Part shown: one piece after another, positions 34,912 to 43,321 of the stretch | Position numbering within the stretch: the first letter of the stretch is position 1 | Layout: each line of letters starts with the position of its first letter | Source of the DNA: Ureibacillus aquaedulcis | Lineage (GTDB): Bacteria > Bacillota > Bacilli > Bacillales_A > Planococcaceae | Assembly: GCF_030418165.1 (NCBI RefSeq) | Contig: NZ_JAUHTQ010000021.1 | Location: 1-43,321 of the forward strand | Reading direction: 5' to 3' | Length of the DNA stretch: 43,321 bases | The notes under the pieces: generated by a model | What the model was told of the DNA's origin: nothing | Databases searched by the model: none | Seen by the model: the letters and a program-made list of their open reading frames with translations, nothing else | Program-made: the position numbers and the translations under genes

Positions 34912-36663
34912 TTGGGATTTACTAATCTCCTATTTATATGGACAGCATTCATACCGGTTATCGTCCTGCTTTATTATTTTTTCCGTAAAAAGTATAAGGA
35001 CCAGCCTGTCTCTTCAACTCTCTTTTGGGATGAGGCCATGCAGGAAACAAAAGCTTCACCTTACTTAAGGCACCTACAACAAAATGCCCTGCTCTATTTG
35101 CAATTACTGGCCCTTATTTTATTTGTATTAGCTCTTATGAATCCGTTTGTGAAAACAACGGAAATCGAAGGGGAACAGTCGATTTGGATTGTGGATACAT
35201 CTGCAAGCATGCTTGCCAAAGATGGGGAAAGTACCACTTTTGATCGCCATAAAGAAGAAATGAAGTCTTTGGCAAAGGCTTTAAACGGTCGCCCAGTAAC
35301 AATCATTACTACCGGAGAGGAACCGAAAGCAATCGTTCGCCAAGAAACAAGAGAATCAGTCATACATAAAGCGATTGAGGAAATAGAAGTAGCCTATGAA
35401 GAAGAACAACTGTCTAAAGCATTTGATATGGCATCCGCTTTTATAGGAGAAACGGCAACCTCTGTTTACTTATTTACTGACTCGGTTGAACGTGGGGAGC
35501 TTCCAATCGAAAGCGATAAAATTACGTGGGTTGTAAAAGGCGCAAGTAAAGGGCTTGAAAATGTATCGATTACCCGGTTGGTGTCCACGGCATTGGAAGG
35601 CACGACACTAGCCCTTATTCAGCTGAAAAATGAGGCAGAAAGTATGCAAGTAGTTCAACTCTCTTTACTGGATGGCGAGAATAAACGGATCGTCCAGGAA
35701 GAGGTTGCACTGCAAGGTGGAGAAGAATGGTCTAAAACCTTTGAGGACCTTCCTATGACAAATTTATTAACTGCCACAATTCAAGCAAAAGATGATTATA
35801 AAATGGACAATGCGATGGTCACCTTGGTAGGAAGTGGGACGTCGGAGATCGTTATTGACCAGCAAATGCATCAGCTTGTTCAGAAAGGGTTTCAGGCCCT
35901 GAATGCAGATGTGAAAATTGTTCCTGCAGATCAGTTATTAGGTATGGCGGATGCAATGGTTGTGACAAATCAAAAAGAACTTCTCCAAAAATCTGCATCC
36001 CCGATTGTACTAATTGGGCGGGATGATGTAGAAGCTCAGGAGGTAAATGCTCTTGTGGATATGTCGCAGGATTCACTATTTGCTTTTAGTTCATTGGAAG
36101 ATGTCTATGTTAGTTCGATTTATCCGGCTTTTGATGACTTTGCAACAATAGCCACAATTGATGAGAAACCTTTTGTTCAACGGTCACCAAGAGGAGATAT
36201 AGTGATCTTGGCGGATATCGAGCAGACGGATTGGCCGCTGCACCCGTCATTCCCGCTTTTGTTGTGGGGAATTCAAAATGAATTAATAGAAGGAACACAA
36301 AGCCTTGGTACTTTCTCTCCGGGTGAAAGTCGAGCTGTTTCACTATCTTCGGGGGAATGGTCGATCTATTCCGGCGAGGGTGAATATATTTCTACTGTTG
36401 AGGGCGGTGGTGAGTTTAGAGCTCCTGCAACTCCAGGAGTCTATACCATCAGCTCCAAGGAAGAGGAAAAACAATTTATTGTCGAGCTCTCGAGCGGGGA
36501 ACGTTCAATTCAAGAAGGTACCAGCTTCGAATTAGGAGCCATTCAAAATGGTGCGCAAGAAGAAACGACCAAGAAATCATTTGTCCAATGGTTGCTGATA
36601 CCGATTCTTTTATTACTCGTACTAGAGTGGGAGGTGCAAAGAAGACGTGGATTTGCGAATTGA
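34912..36663 (+). CDS. BatA-like membrane protein with vWA domain
   Basis: The 583-residue protein begins with the BatA N-terminal layout: a membrane segment (LLFIWTAFIPVIVLLYYFF), a basic stretch with SSTLFWDEAM, and a second segment near residues 60-78. A vWA domain follows with MIDAS motif DTSAS at 95-99 and a later FTDSVERGE loop. After an Asp/Glu-rich extracytoplasmic region there is a C-terminal membrane segment (WLLIPILLLLVLEW) and a basic tail. TTG 34912 is used because the GAGGTGAA site overlaps the DUF58 stop at the proper distance. The last 17 nt overlap the next gene. It probably anchors a metal-dependent interaction platform at the membrane. Confidence 0.9.
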   Translation: MGFTNLLFIWTAFIPVIVLLYYFFRKKYKDQPVSSTLFWDEAMQETKASPYLRHLQQNALLYLQLLALILFVLALMNPFVKTTEIEGEQSIWIVDTSASMLAKDGESTTFDRHKEEMKSLAKALNGRPVTIITTGEEPKAIVRQETRESVIHKAIEEIEVAYEEEQLSKAFDMASAFIGETATSVYLFTDSVERGELPIESDKITWVVKGASKGLENVSITRLVSTALEGTTLALIQLKNEAESMQVVQLSLLDGENKRIVQEEVALQGGEEWSKTFEDLPMTNLLTATIQAKDDYKMDNAMVTLVGSGTSEIVIDQQMHQLVQKGFQALNADVKIVPADQLLGMADAMVVTNQKELLQKSASPIVLIGRDDVEAQEVNALVDMSQDSLFAFSSLEDVYVSSIYPAFDDFATIATIDEKPFVQRSPRGDIVILADIEQTDWPLHPSFPLLLWGIQNELIEGTQSLGTFSPGESRAVSLSSGEWSIYSGEGEYISTVEGGGEFRAPATPGVYTISSKEEEKQFIVELSSGERSIQEGTSFELGAIQNGAQEETTKKSFVQWLLIPILLLLVLEWEVQRRRGFAN

Positions 36664-39241
36664 TCATCCATTGGCACTATTGCTGCTTATTCCACTAGCC
36701 GGTTATTTCCTTTGGACATGGTGGCAGCATAGGAAACAGTTAAAAAAGAATCAACAAATCGTCTTTGGCATTCGAATTATAGCAGTGATCCTTTTGGTAT
36801 TTGCAATTTGTGCGCCTTACCTTCTGCTGACGGTAAAAGAAGAGCAGGTCCTGTTTTTAATTGATCGTTCCGCATCCTTGGAAGGCGTAGAGGAACGAGC
36901 AATTTCCTTTATTGAAGAAAGCTTGCAGGCAAAGGAAGAAACGCATCTTGTGGGTGTATATTCCTTTGCATCCAATCTCCAAACGGAATCGATGTTAACG
37001 GATAGGTTGGAGCATGTTCCCGAACTGAGTGACATGGGGAATAAAGGAGAAACAAATATTGCGCGGGCAATACAACTGGCTACTGGAATTGTAGACTTAA
37101 AAAAAGCGACACGTATTGTCTTGTTGACAGATGGTCTTGAAACAAAGGGTGATGCAGCAGAGCAACTAACGAAGTTATCGGACTCAAATGTTTCGATTGA
37201 TGTTGTTTCGCTAAGTCAAACAGTAGCAGAAGATGTTTCCGTAAATAGTTTTACAACTCCACAAGTAGCTTATGCAGGAGAGCAGCAACAGCTGGTAACA
37301 GAAATCGAATCAACAACAGCGGCCCAGGCAGAACTTTATCTATATGAAAATGATCAACTCATCCATCAAGAACCCGTTCAGCTTGAAGAAGGAGCAAATG
37401 TATTTACCTACCGACATGTCGGACAGGCTGAAGGGTTAGTGAAGTATGAAGCTCTCGTCCAGGTTAATGAAGATGCCATATTTGAGAATAATGAATTAAC
37501 AAGTGTCACAATGGTGCAAAGTACACCGAGAGTTTTAATTGTAAGTGACCGGGAAGAGGGGTCGGCAATCGCATCTGCGATTGGGACAAATTCGGTCAAG
37601 TATGATGTGAAATCCTCCAATGAATTACCGAGTTCGTTATCAAGCTTTTTACATTACAATGCGATTATTTTTGATAATATTCCGGGGCATCTCGTTGGCG
37701 AGGAAAAAATGGGTGTGATCGAGCAAGCCGTCAAAAATTTCGGTGTAGGGTTTATGATGGTTGGTGGTGAAAACAGCTTTGGACTTGGAGGGTATTTTAA
37801 AACCCCGATAGAAGCACTGCTGCCTGTTGAAATGGAAGTGAAGGGGAAACAGCAATTGCCTTCCCTTGGCCTTGCGATTGTCCTTGACCGATCAGGCAGT
37901 ATGATGGGTCCCAAAATCGAGTTAGCCAAAGAAGCCGCTGCACGTTCCATCGAGCTGTTGCGTGATGGAGATACCCTTAGCTTTATCGCGTTTGATGATC
38001 GTCCATGGGAAGTAATTGAAACCGCTCCATTAACAGACAAAGAAAAGGCGGTAAATACGGTTTTATCCATACCTCCAGGGGGTGGGACGGAAATCTATTC
38101 TTCTCTGGAGCTAGCATATGAGAATTTGACGGACCTAGAATTGCAGCGAAAACATATTATTCTGCTTACGGATGGCCAGTCCTATACAGCAAGCAGTTAT
38201 GAGGACCTTATACAAGCTGGAAAAGAGAATAATATCACATTATCCACCGTGGCAATTGGTGCAGATGCAGATGCCTCTTTATTGGAGGAGTTGAGCGAGT
38301 GGGGTAGTGGGCGTTTCTATAGCGTACTCGACGAAACAACCATCCCTTCCATCCTGTCCAGGGAAACTGCGATGATATCGAGAACCTATATAGAAGACAA
38401 CCCTTTCTATCCGATTATCTATGGTGCGGAAGGGTGGAATGCACTGTTTGAAGCAGGTGTCCCGCAAATGAATGCTTATATCGGCACGACGGCAAAGCAA
38501 ACCGCGATGGTCATTGCAGAAAGTGAGAAGGAAGATCCGGTATTGGCAGAATGGCAATATGGGCTTGGTCGAACAATTGCGTTTACCTCGGATTCCACAG
38601 GAGCCTGGACTGGCGACTGGGCGCGATGGGGAGAGTGGCCAAACTTCTGGCAGACAGCTATTTCAAGAATGCTGCCAACCTATAATGAGATTGCCTATGA
38701 TATCCGGCTAGATGCACAAGGTTCATTCGTCATCACGGACCCAACCAACCAGGCCGCATTTTTGGATATTGCTGTAGTAAATGAATTCGGGGATGAGTTG
38801 GAAGCTCAATTAGAGCCGATTTCAGCAAGTAAAGTACGTGCTTCAGTTGAGGCCGATCCAGGTCTGGTTTTCTTCCGAATTACAAGTGGAGACGGCACAA
38901 TCTATCAAACCGGCCAGACGATACCTTATAGCAAGGAATATGAACTGCATCCGCCAAATGAAACCTTATTAGCACAGATGACGGAGAGAACTGGAGGTAT
39001 CCTTCTAGAGGAACCTGAGCAAGCATTCCGTGAATTTACAATGAAGGGTGCAGAAGAACAAAGCATTACATTGTGGCTTGTCTTCGCGAGTATGCTGCTA
39101 TTCTTCATCGATATTACAATCCGAAGATTTGGATGGGGATTCCTGCAAACAATTGCTAAAGTGAAGAAAACATCCAATGACGAAGAAACTTCCGGAGAAA
39201 CAAATGTGGCTCAGCTACTTAAGGAAATGAAGAAGAAATAG
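36647..39241 (+). CDS. Membrane protein with two vWA domains and a GATase-like domain
   Basis: The 864-residue protein has two N-terminal membrane segments (about 7-25 and 42-62) and one near the C-terminus (LWLVFASMLLFFIDI). It carries a first vWA domain with DRSAS at 73-77 and LLTDG. A glutamine amidotransferase-like domain (about 295-400, AIIFDNIPG, GGENSFGLGG) lacks a clear catalytic Cys. The second vWA domain has the full MIDAS: DRSGS at 414-418, GGGTEIY and LLTDGQ. GTG 36647 follows GGAGGT and overlaps the previous gene by 17 nt. Two vWA domains with a dead amidotransferase fold in between suggest a large binding scaffold. It is the last gene of the operon, 34 nt before the terminator. 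Confidence 0.92.
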   Translation: MDLRIDHPLALLLLIPLAGYFLWTWWQHRKQLKKNQQIVFGIRIIAVILLVFAICAPYLLLTVKEEQVLFLIDRSASLEGVEERAISFIEESLQAKEETHLVGVYSFASNLQTESMLTDRLEHVPELSDMGNKGETNIARAIQLATGIVDLKKATRIVLLTDGLETKGDAAEQLTKLSDSNVSIDVVSLSQTVAEDVSVNSFTTPQVAYAGEQQQLVTEIESTTAAQAELYLYENDQLIHQEPVQLEEGANVFTYRHVGQAEGLVKYEALVQVNEDAIFENNELTSVTMVQSTPRVLIVSDREEGSAIASAIGTNSVKYDVKSSNELPSSLSSFLHYNAIIFDNIPGHLVGEEKMGVIEQAVKNFGVGFMMVGGENSFGLGGYFKTPIEALLPVEMEVKGKQQLPSLGLAIVLDRSGSMMGPKIELAKEAAARSIELLRDGDTLSFIAFDDRPWEVIETAPLTDKEKAVNTVLSIPPGGGTEIYSSLELAYENLTDLELQRKHIILLTDGQSYTASSYEDLIQAGKENNITLSTVAIGADADASLLEELSEWGSGRFYSVLDETTIPSILSRETAMISRTYIEDNPFYPIIYGAEGWNALFEAGVPQMNAYIGTTAKQTAMVIAESEKEDPVLAEWQYGLGRTIAFTSDSTGAWTGDWARWGEWPNFWQTAISRMLPTYNEIAYDIRLDAQGSFVITDPTNQAAFLDIAVVNEFGDELEAQLEPISASKVRASVEADPGLVFFRITSGDGTIYQTGQTIPYSKEYELHPPNETLLAQMTERTGGILLEEPEQAFREFTMKGAEEQSITLWLVFASMLLFFIDITIRRFGWGFLQTIAKVKKTSNDEETSGETNVAQLLKEMKKK

Positions 39242-39274
39242 TTGAAGAGTTGTGTGTGCGTGAATTTCTGGAGA

Positions 39275-39318
39275 AAGGAGGAGCTACTATTCATATAGAG
39301 GTAGCTCCTTTATTTTTT
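39275..39318 (+). terminator. Terminator of the eight-gene operon
   Basis: GGAGCTAC (39280-39287) pairs with GTAGCTCC (39301-39308), extended by AAA/TTT, and is followed by TTTATTTTTT. It separates the operon from dnaX. Confidence 0.85.
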
Positions 39319-39383
39319 CCTGATTAATTTTAAACAATTGAATGGCAATTTTACCGTGGGAAGGGAAAAGAGAAGCGGACCTA

Positions 39384-39392
39384 TGATATAAT
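39384..39392 (+). promoter_or_regulatory. Extended -10 promoter of dnaX
   Basis: TGATATAAT is a consensus extended -10 with TATAAT at 39387-39392. No good -35 is seen at 17 bp. It lies 43 bp before the dnaX start. Confidence 0.65.
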
Positions 39393-39434
39393 GTAGCTAC
39401 TAGACTAAAGGGAAATTGGACGGGGTGAGAAAAG

Positions 39435-41210
39435 TTGACATATCAAGCGTTTTACCGTGTTTATAGACCGCAGAGCTTTCGTGAAATGTCCGGTCAGACA
39501 CATGTAAAAAGAACCCTTCAAAATGCTCTGCTAGCAAATAAAACAACACATGCTTACCTTTTTTCAGGTCCTCGCGGAACAGGGAAAACAAGTACGGCGA
39601 AAATTTTTGCAAAAGCATTAAATTGTGAAAAAGCCCCTTCTGGTGAGCCATGTAATGAATGCCCGACATGCTTGAGCATTACGGAAGGTTCTCATCCGGA
39701 TGTGATTGAATTTGATGCTGCTTCCAACTCGCGTGTGGAAGAAATGCGCGACATTATTGAAAAGGTAAGATTCGCTCCGGCGAATGCACGCTTTAAAGTG
39801 TACATTATCGACGAAGTGCATATGCTTTCAACAAGCGCTTTTAATGCACTATTAAAAACATTGGAAGAACCACCTCCACATGCAGTTTTTATTTTGGCAA
39901 CAACAGAGCCTCATAAATTACCCGCAACAATTATTTCGCGCTGTCAACGCTTTGATTTCAAAAGATTATCCTCAAACGATATTCTAGAGCGAATGAAAGT
40001 CGTATTAGAGGATATTGATTTGCCGTATGAGGAACAGGCTTTAAAGGTAATTGCGCAAGCTGCAGCGGGTGGGATGCGTGATGCATTAAGCTTGTTGGAC
40101 CAGGTTGTATCATTTAGTGGCGAAACGTTGACACTAGAAAATGCTTTACTTGTAAGTGGTTCCATTAGCCAAGATATCTTTTATGAGGTAGTCGAGTCAT
40201 TGAAAGCGAAAGAAATCGCAAAAGTATTGACTGCTATAGAAGAGCTAATAGCGGACGGGAAAGATCCACTGCGCTTAGCGGAGGATTTAATTACATTTTT
40301 CCGGGATTTATTATTGTTGCAAACAAGCAGCGAGCTAACTGAGCTGTTGGAACTAGTATCCCCGGAGGACAAGTTTATCCAGCTGGCACATGATTTCAGT
40401 GCCGATACACTTTACGGATATATCGATATACTATCTAAAACACAGCAAGAAATGCGCTTCTCGCATCATACAAAAATCTATCTAGAAACAGCTCTATTGA
40501 AAATGGCGCAAGTTCCAAATAGCGGTGCTGTAAGTGTTCAAGCGCAAATGGGCAGTTTGGCAATCGATCCTGACATGAGTGAAAAGGTGGCAAACCTTGA
40601 AAAAATGGTGCAGCAGTTAACAATGCAGCTGCAAAATGGTATTCAGGCACAAGGGAATGGTGGCGTACAACAGAAAGAAGCACCGCGTCCGCGTGCTAAG
40701 TCGAATAATTTCAATGCACCGATAGGACGTATTCGGGAAGTGCTAAAAAGTGCCACAAAACAAGATATTCATAATATAAAAAATGCATGGGCACAGTCTT
40801 TGAGCCAGCTCCAAAAATCGCAAGCGGCATTATTGGCTGAAGCGGAACCAGTTGCAGCTTCAAGTAGTGCATTTGTGATAAAATTCAAGTATGATATACA
40901 TTGTCGAATGGTTGCCGAAAACAGAGAGTTTACAAGCCTTTTCGCTCAAAGTTTATCCCAAATGACAGGAACGATGTATGAAGTATTATGCATTCCTGAA
41001 AATGACTGGATGACTCTCCGACAAAACTTTATAAAAGAAAACGGTCTGAATCAGAAAAAGGGAACTTCCGATGAGGGAGCTGAAGTAGGTGGAGACGATC
41101 ATGAGGAACCATTTATTGAAGATGGACCAGAGATTGCTTCAGAAGATCCATTAATTACTGAAGCGGAGAAAATGTTTGGTAAGGATTTTGTTGAGGTAGT
41201 TGAAGATTAA
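39435..41210 (+). CDS. dnaX: DNA polymerase III gamma/tau subunits
   Basis: DnaX is the clamp-loader ATPase and links the replisome. The 591-residue product has Walker A GPRGTGKT at 45-52, the C4 zinc site Cys64, Cys73, Cys76 and Cys79 (CX8CX2CX2C), Walker B DEVHM, the SRC motif in IISRCQRF and EEPPPHAVFILATTEPHKLP. The C-terminal half (from about 360) is the variable tau region. TTG 39435 follows GGGGTGAG at proper spacing. It begins the dnaX-ebfC-recR order shared with B. subtilis. I see no slippery heptamer plus hairpin like that used in E. coli to make gamma. Confidence 0.97.
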   Translation: MTYQAFYRVYRPQSFREMSGQTHVKRTLQNALLANKTTHAYLFSGPRGTGKTSTAKIFAKALNCEKAPSGEPCNECPTCLSITEGSHPDVIEFDAASNSRVEEMRDIIEKVRFAPANARFKVYIIDEVHMLSTSAFNALLKTLEEPPPHAVFILATTEPHKLPATIISRCQRFDFKRLSSNDILERMKVVLEDIDLPYEEQALKVIAQAAAGGMRDALSLLDQVVSFSGETLTLENALLVSGSISQDIFYEVVESLKAKEIAKVLTAIEELIADGKDPLRLAEDLITFFRDLLLLQTSSELTELLELVSPEDKFIQLAHDFSADTLYGYIDILSKTQQEMRFSHHTKIYLETALLKMAQVPNSGAVSVQAQMGSLAIDPDMSEKVANLEKMVQQLTMQLQNGIQAQGNGGVQQKEAPRPRAKSNNFNAPIGRIREVLKSATKQDIHNIKNAWAQSLSQLQKSQAALLAEAEPVAASSSAFVIKFKYDIHCRMVAENREFTSLFAQSLSQMTGTMYEVLCIPENDWMTLRQNFIKENGLNQKKGTSDEGAEVGGDDHEEPFIEDGPEIASEDPLITEAEKMFGKDFVEVVED

Positions 41211-41307
41211 TTTAAAAATCCAAAGCTTATGCCAAAAAAGAGTCTAATTGCAACAGGTCTTCAGTGAAATCTAAAAATTAAAGAATAGTATTAGGAGGAA
41301 TTATAAG

Positions 41308-41622
41308 ATGCGCGGTATGGGAAATATGCAAGGTATGATGAAGAAAATGCAGAAAATGCAAAAGGAAATGATGCAAGCTCAGGAAGAGCTAAACGCAAAA
41401 GAATTCGAAGGTACTGCTGGTGGCGGTATGGTAACGATCACGTTAAACGGCCAACGTGAAGTCCTTGGCGTAAAATTAGATCCATCTGTAGTTGACCCGG
41501 AAGATGTAGAAATGTTAGAAGACTTAATTGTTGTTGCTACAAATGAAGCACTAAAGAAAGTAGAAGAAACGACTTCATCAACAATGGGTAAATTCACTCA
41601 AGGATTAAACCTTCCATTCTAG
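41308..41622 (+). CDS. ebfC: YbaB/EbfC family nucleoid-associated protein
   Basis: This 104-residue protein is a small DNA-binding factor (YaaK in B. subtilis). It has the Met/Lys/Gln-rich N-terminal helix ([20 protein letters not shown]), the central beta-sheet [22 protein letters not shown] and a C-terminal helix. ATG 41308 follows TTAGGAGGAA. It lies between dnaX and recR, as in most bacteria, and recR follows after 12 nt. The function is nucleoid association and perhaps a link to recombination; it has no enzymatic motif. Confidence 0.96.
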   Translation: MRGMGNMQGMMKKMQKMQKEMMQAQEELNAKEFEGTAGGGMVTITLNGQREVLGVKLDPSVVDPEDVEMLEDLIVVATNEALKKVEETTSSTMGKFTQGLNLPF

Positions 41623-41634
41623 GAGGAAACATAA

Positions 41635-42231
41635 ATGTATTACCCTGAACCAATATCAAAGCTAATCGATAGCTTTATGAAATTGCCAGGCATCGGTCCG
41701 AAAACTGCGGCTCGACTGGCATTTTTCGTTTTAACCATGAAAGAAGATACGGTATCAACCTTTGCAAAGGCATTAATTGATGCTAAAAGAAATTTAATGT
41801 ATTGCTCTGTATGTGGGCATATTACAGATGTAGACCCATGCCAGATTTGCTCTGATAAACAGCGTGACATCTCGACAATTTGTGTTGTTCAGGATCCTAA
41901 AGATGTGATTGCAATGGAAAAAATGCGTGATTATCAAGGACTTTACCATGTATTGCACGGTGCAATCTCGCCGATGGATGGAGTGGGTCCGGAAGATATT
42001 AATGTAGCTTCGTTAATCACGCGTCTCCAAGATGAACGGGTACAAGAGTTGATACTAGCAACGAACCCGACAATTGAAGGGGAAGCAACAGCCATGTATA
42101 TCTCTCGGCTTGTAAAACCATCTGGAATTCGTACAACACGTATTGCCCATGGTTTACCGGTGGGTGGCGATTTAGAGTATGCCGATGAAGTTACTTTATC
42201 AAAGGCTTTGGAAGGCCGCCGCGAATTATAG
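41635..42231 (+). CDS. recR: Recombination protein RecR
   Basis: RecR acts with RecF and RecO in loading RecA at gaps. The 198-residue product has the N-terminal helix-hairpin-helix ([15 protein letters not shown]), the C4 zinc finger with Cys57, Cys60, Cys69 and Cys72, and the Toprim domain with [12 protein letters not shown] and the acidic GVGPEDIN and [11 protein letters not shown] stretches. ATG 41635 follows TAGGAGG. It is the last gene of the dnaX-ebfC-recR cluster. The length is that of the family. Confidence 0.98.
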   Translation: MYYPEPISKLIDSFMKLPGIGPKTAARLAFFVLTMKEDTVSTFAKALIDAKRNLMYCSVCGHITDVDPCQICSDKQRDISTICVVQDPKDVIAMEKMRDYQGLYHVLHGAISPMDGVGPEDINVASLITRLQDERVQELILATNPTIEGEATAMYISRLVKPSGIRTTRIAHGLPVGGDLEYADEVTLSKALEGRREL

Positions 42232-42396
42232 AGATTCAGCTCACCTTTTAATAGTGTGAATAATGAGTTTGTTGTGTATGTTTACCCACTCTTTTGTATT
42301 AGTTTTAATAACATGTTTTCTCACATAGTTTGTTCTGGGCAAATAAATAAGAAGATGTATTGTCCCGTGATATTAGTATAAGGTGAGTGGAGTAGT

Positions 42397-42612
42397 GTGA
42401 TATTTAGTCGTAAAGGGAAATTAAAGAGAGAATTTGATGAAAAGCTGGTCCATCTGATAAAAGAGACAAAAGATGACTGGAGCAGTGCCAAAGTGATTGA
42501 GGATCTCGTGGATGATTATGATTTAGAGGTAATCGCCCATCGGAAAATCGCGGAAAGTATTCATTTCTATTTATTTAAAGAAGCACGGATTCGGAAAATA
42601 TTAATTAAATAA
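42397..42612 (+). CDS. yaaL: YaaL-like small protein (DUF2508)
   Basis: This 71-residue protein is mostly helical and highly charged. It has the pattern RRKGxLxREF and EARxRKI seen in B. subtilis YaaL (here SRKGKLKREFDEKL and FKEARIRKI), and lies in the same place between recR and bofA. GTG 42397 is used; the site is poor, with GTGAGTGG nearby. No function is known. It has no signal peptide or membrane segment. The 165 nt after recR hold no terminator with a good T-run. Confidence 0.85.
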   Translation: MIFSRKGKLKREFDEKLVHLIKETKDDWSSAKVIEDLVDDYDLEVIAHRKIAESIHFYLFKEARIRKILIK

Positions 42613-42677
42613 TCATACTAAGGGTAGCCACTAAAGCATATGCTCCTATGAATAGATATTCGTGAGGAGTGATATGA

Positions 42678-42947
42678 TTGACAACATACATAGCAATTGG
42701 TGTTGTTTGTGCGCTACTTTTTTTTAGTATATTAATAGGTAGAAAAGTAGGGTTTGGTGTGATTTTTGAGAAGTTGGCGATTCTTTGGTTTAAGCTTGCC
42801 TGCTCCTTTGCATTACTGTACATAGCTCATATCATTGTAGATGGATATGATATTGTTGTACCTGTTAACCTATTTTCTGCACTTACGATAACGATTTTAG
42901 GAATACCAGGCGTTCTTTGTATTGGGGTACTAACAGTACTCCAATAA
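42678..42947 (+). CDS. bofA: BofA, inhibitor of pro-sigma-K processing
   Basis: BofA is a mother-cell membrane protein that holds the SpoIVFB protease inactive until the forespore signal arrives, so its presence marks an endospore former. The 89-residue product has three hydrophobic stretches: IAIGVVCALLFFSILIG, LAILWFKLACSFALLYIAHII and LFSALTITILGIPGVLCIGVL. The C-terminal GIPGVLC segment is a BofA family feature. TTG 42678 follows GAGGAG at usual distance; no ATG in this frame is nearby. It ends the dnaX-recR-yaaL-bofA block, just before the rRNA promoters. Confidence 0.93.
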   Translation: MTTYIAIGVVCALLFFSILIGRKVGFGVIFEKLAILWFKLACSFALLYIAHIIVDGYDIVVPVNLFSALTITILGIPGVLCIGVLTVLQ

Positions 42948-43045
42948 TTTTTTGTTTAAAGTTATTGCATTTAGCCTGATATGGTGATATATTATTAAAA
43001 GTCACTACGACACATCAAAAAAATATCATAAAGAAAAGAAAGTTG

Positions 43046-43074
43046 TTGACTTTGCTTTCGTTAATTGATAGGAT
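43046..43074 (+). promoter_or_regulatory. rRNA operon promoter P1
   Basis: TTGACT (43046-43051) and TAGGAT (43069-43074) are 17 bp apart, 83 bp before the second promoter. An AT-rich stretch precedes it. Confidence 0.75.
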
Positions 43075-43128
43075 GTAATAACTGTCGATTGAATAAGTGT
43101 TTCTGACGAAAGATTTTATAAAAAAATG

Positions 43129-43158
43129 TTGACACTTCGTTTGATTATATGATATAAT
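43129..43158 (+). promoter_or_regulatory. rRNA operon promoter P2
   Basis: Consensus TTGACA (43129-43134) and TATAAT (43153-43158) are 18 bp apart. The start would be near 43165. Tandem promoters of this sort are usual for Bacillus rRNA operons. Confidence 0.88.
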
Positions 43159-43164
43159 ATAAAA

Positions 43165-43321
43165 GTTGTCGCTCGAGAAGTGGCAATCAATGAACCTTGA
43201 AAACTGAACAACAAAACGTTAATGAATACAGTTTCTTCTATTAAGTTAGGGAAACGAAAATTTTGGACATCAAAATTGATGCCAGCAGATGTTTTTCGGA
43301 CATTAGTATTAATGTCCGGCA
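43165..43321 (+). other. rRNA operon leader (16S lies outside the window)
   Basis: The leader has a boxA-like CTTGAAAACTGAAC (43196-43209) and a perfect 9-bp hairpin CGGACATTA/TAATGTCCG (43297-43318), probably part of pre-rRNA processing or folding. No 16S sequence is seen before the edge, so the rRNA assignment rests on the promoters, the leader and the B. subtilis gene order (bofA then rrnA). Confidence 0.75.

Noticed and set aside
27348..39241. Reading the MoxR/vWA/ABC operon as an antiphage defence island
   Set aside because: Some defence systems pair MoxR-like ATPases with vWA proteins and an effector, but here there is no nuclease, protease or toxin-like gene, and the proteins are mostly secreted or membrane-bound in a chromosomal core region.
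39435..41210. Programmed frameshift in dnaX
   Set aside because: No A-rich slippery heptamer followed by a stable hairpin and early stop was found at the end of the ATPase domain.
42948..43045. Terminator after bofA
   Set aside because: There is a TTTTTTG run after the stop but no convincing stem before it; read-through into the rRNA promoter region cannot be excluded.

Overview
This is a low-GC Firmicutes chromosome, most likely of the Planococcaceae (a Lysinibacillus/Solibacillus-type organism), close to the replication origin. The order guaB, dacA, pdxS-pdxT, serS, dgk-dck, tadA, SRP RNA, dnaX, ebfC (yaaK), recR, yaaL, bofA, rRNA promoters is the origin-proximal backbone of Bacillus subtilis. 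The sporulation gene bofA, T-box and c-di-AMP riboswitches, strong GGAGG ribosome-binding sites and many GTG/TTG starts fit an endospore-forming Bacillales member.

Layout. 1-888: a terminator, a degenerate 52-bp repeat tract and a gene-poor stretch ending in the guaB promoter. 889-5974: guaB, dacA and an asparagine synthetase. 5990-9019: the vitamin B6 module, with the MocR-type regulator pdxR divergent from pdxS-pdxT. 9070-10656: serS under a serine T-box. 10687-14660: a Fur-controlled siderophore-iron uptake locus, with the ATPase and two permeases divergent from a binding lipoprotein. 14723-17526: a short-chain fatty acid transporter (atoE) with a cre box over its start codon, and the aminotransferase patA. 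17715-20310: an SF0329-type protein, tadA, dgk and dck. 20661-24159: a second, orphan siderophore ATPase, a metallo-beta-lactamase-fold protein, a LOG-type protein, a small tail-anchored protein and an RraA-fold protein. 24251-25830: a c-di-AMP (ydaO/yuaA) riboswitch in front of a glutamate/cation symporter. 26107-26900: tRNA-Ser(UGA) and, divergently, the long Bacillus-type SRP RNA. 27348-39241: an eight-gene operon of unknown function. 39384-42947: dnaX, ebfC, recR, yaaL, bofA. 43046-43321: tandem rRNA promoters and leader; 16S itself lies beyond the window.

The most interesting block is the 12-kb operon at 27348-39241 between the SRP RNA and dnaX. It joins a secreted membrane-anchored protein, an ABC-2 ATPase and permease, a coiled-coil membrane protein with a Gly/Ser/Asn/Gln-rich segment, a MoxR-type AAA+ ATPase, a DUF58 protein and two membrane-anchored von Willebrand A (vWA) proteins. 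Gene overlaps suggest translational coupling. All parts appear to act at or across the cell membrane, so I infer a MoxR/vWA chaperone or assembly machine coupled to an ABC exporter. A palindrome with an adjacent direct repeat upstream is a candidate operator.

Regulation visible in the sequence includes a perfect 7-1-7 Fur box, a second Fur-like box, a cre box, the T-box, the c-di-AMP riboswitch, overlapping divergent pdx promoters, and convergent genes that share terminators containing a stop codon.
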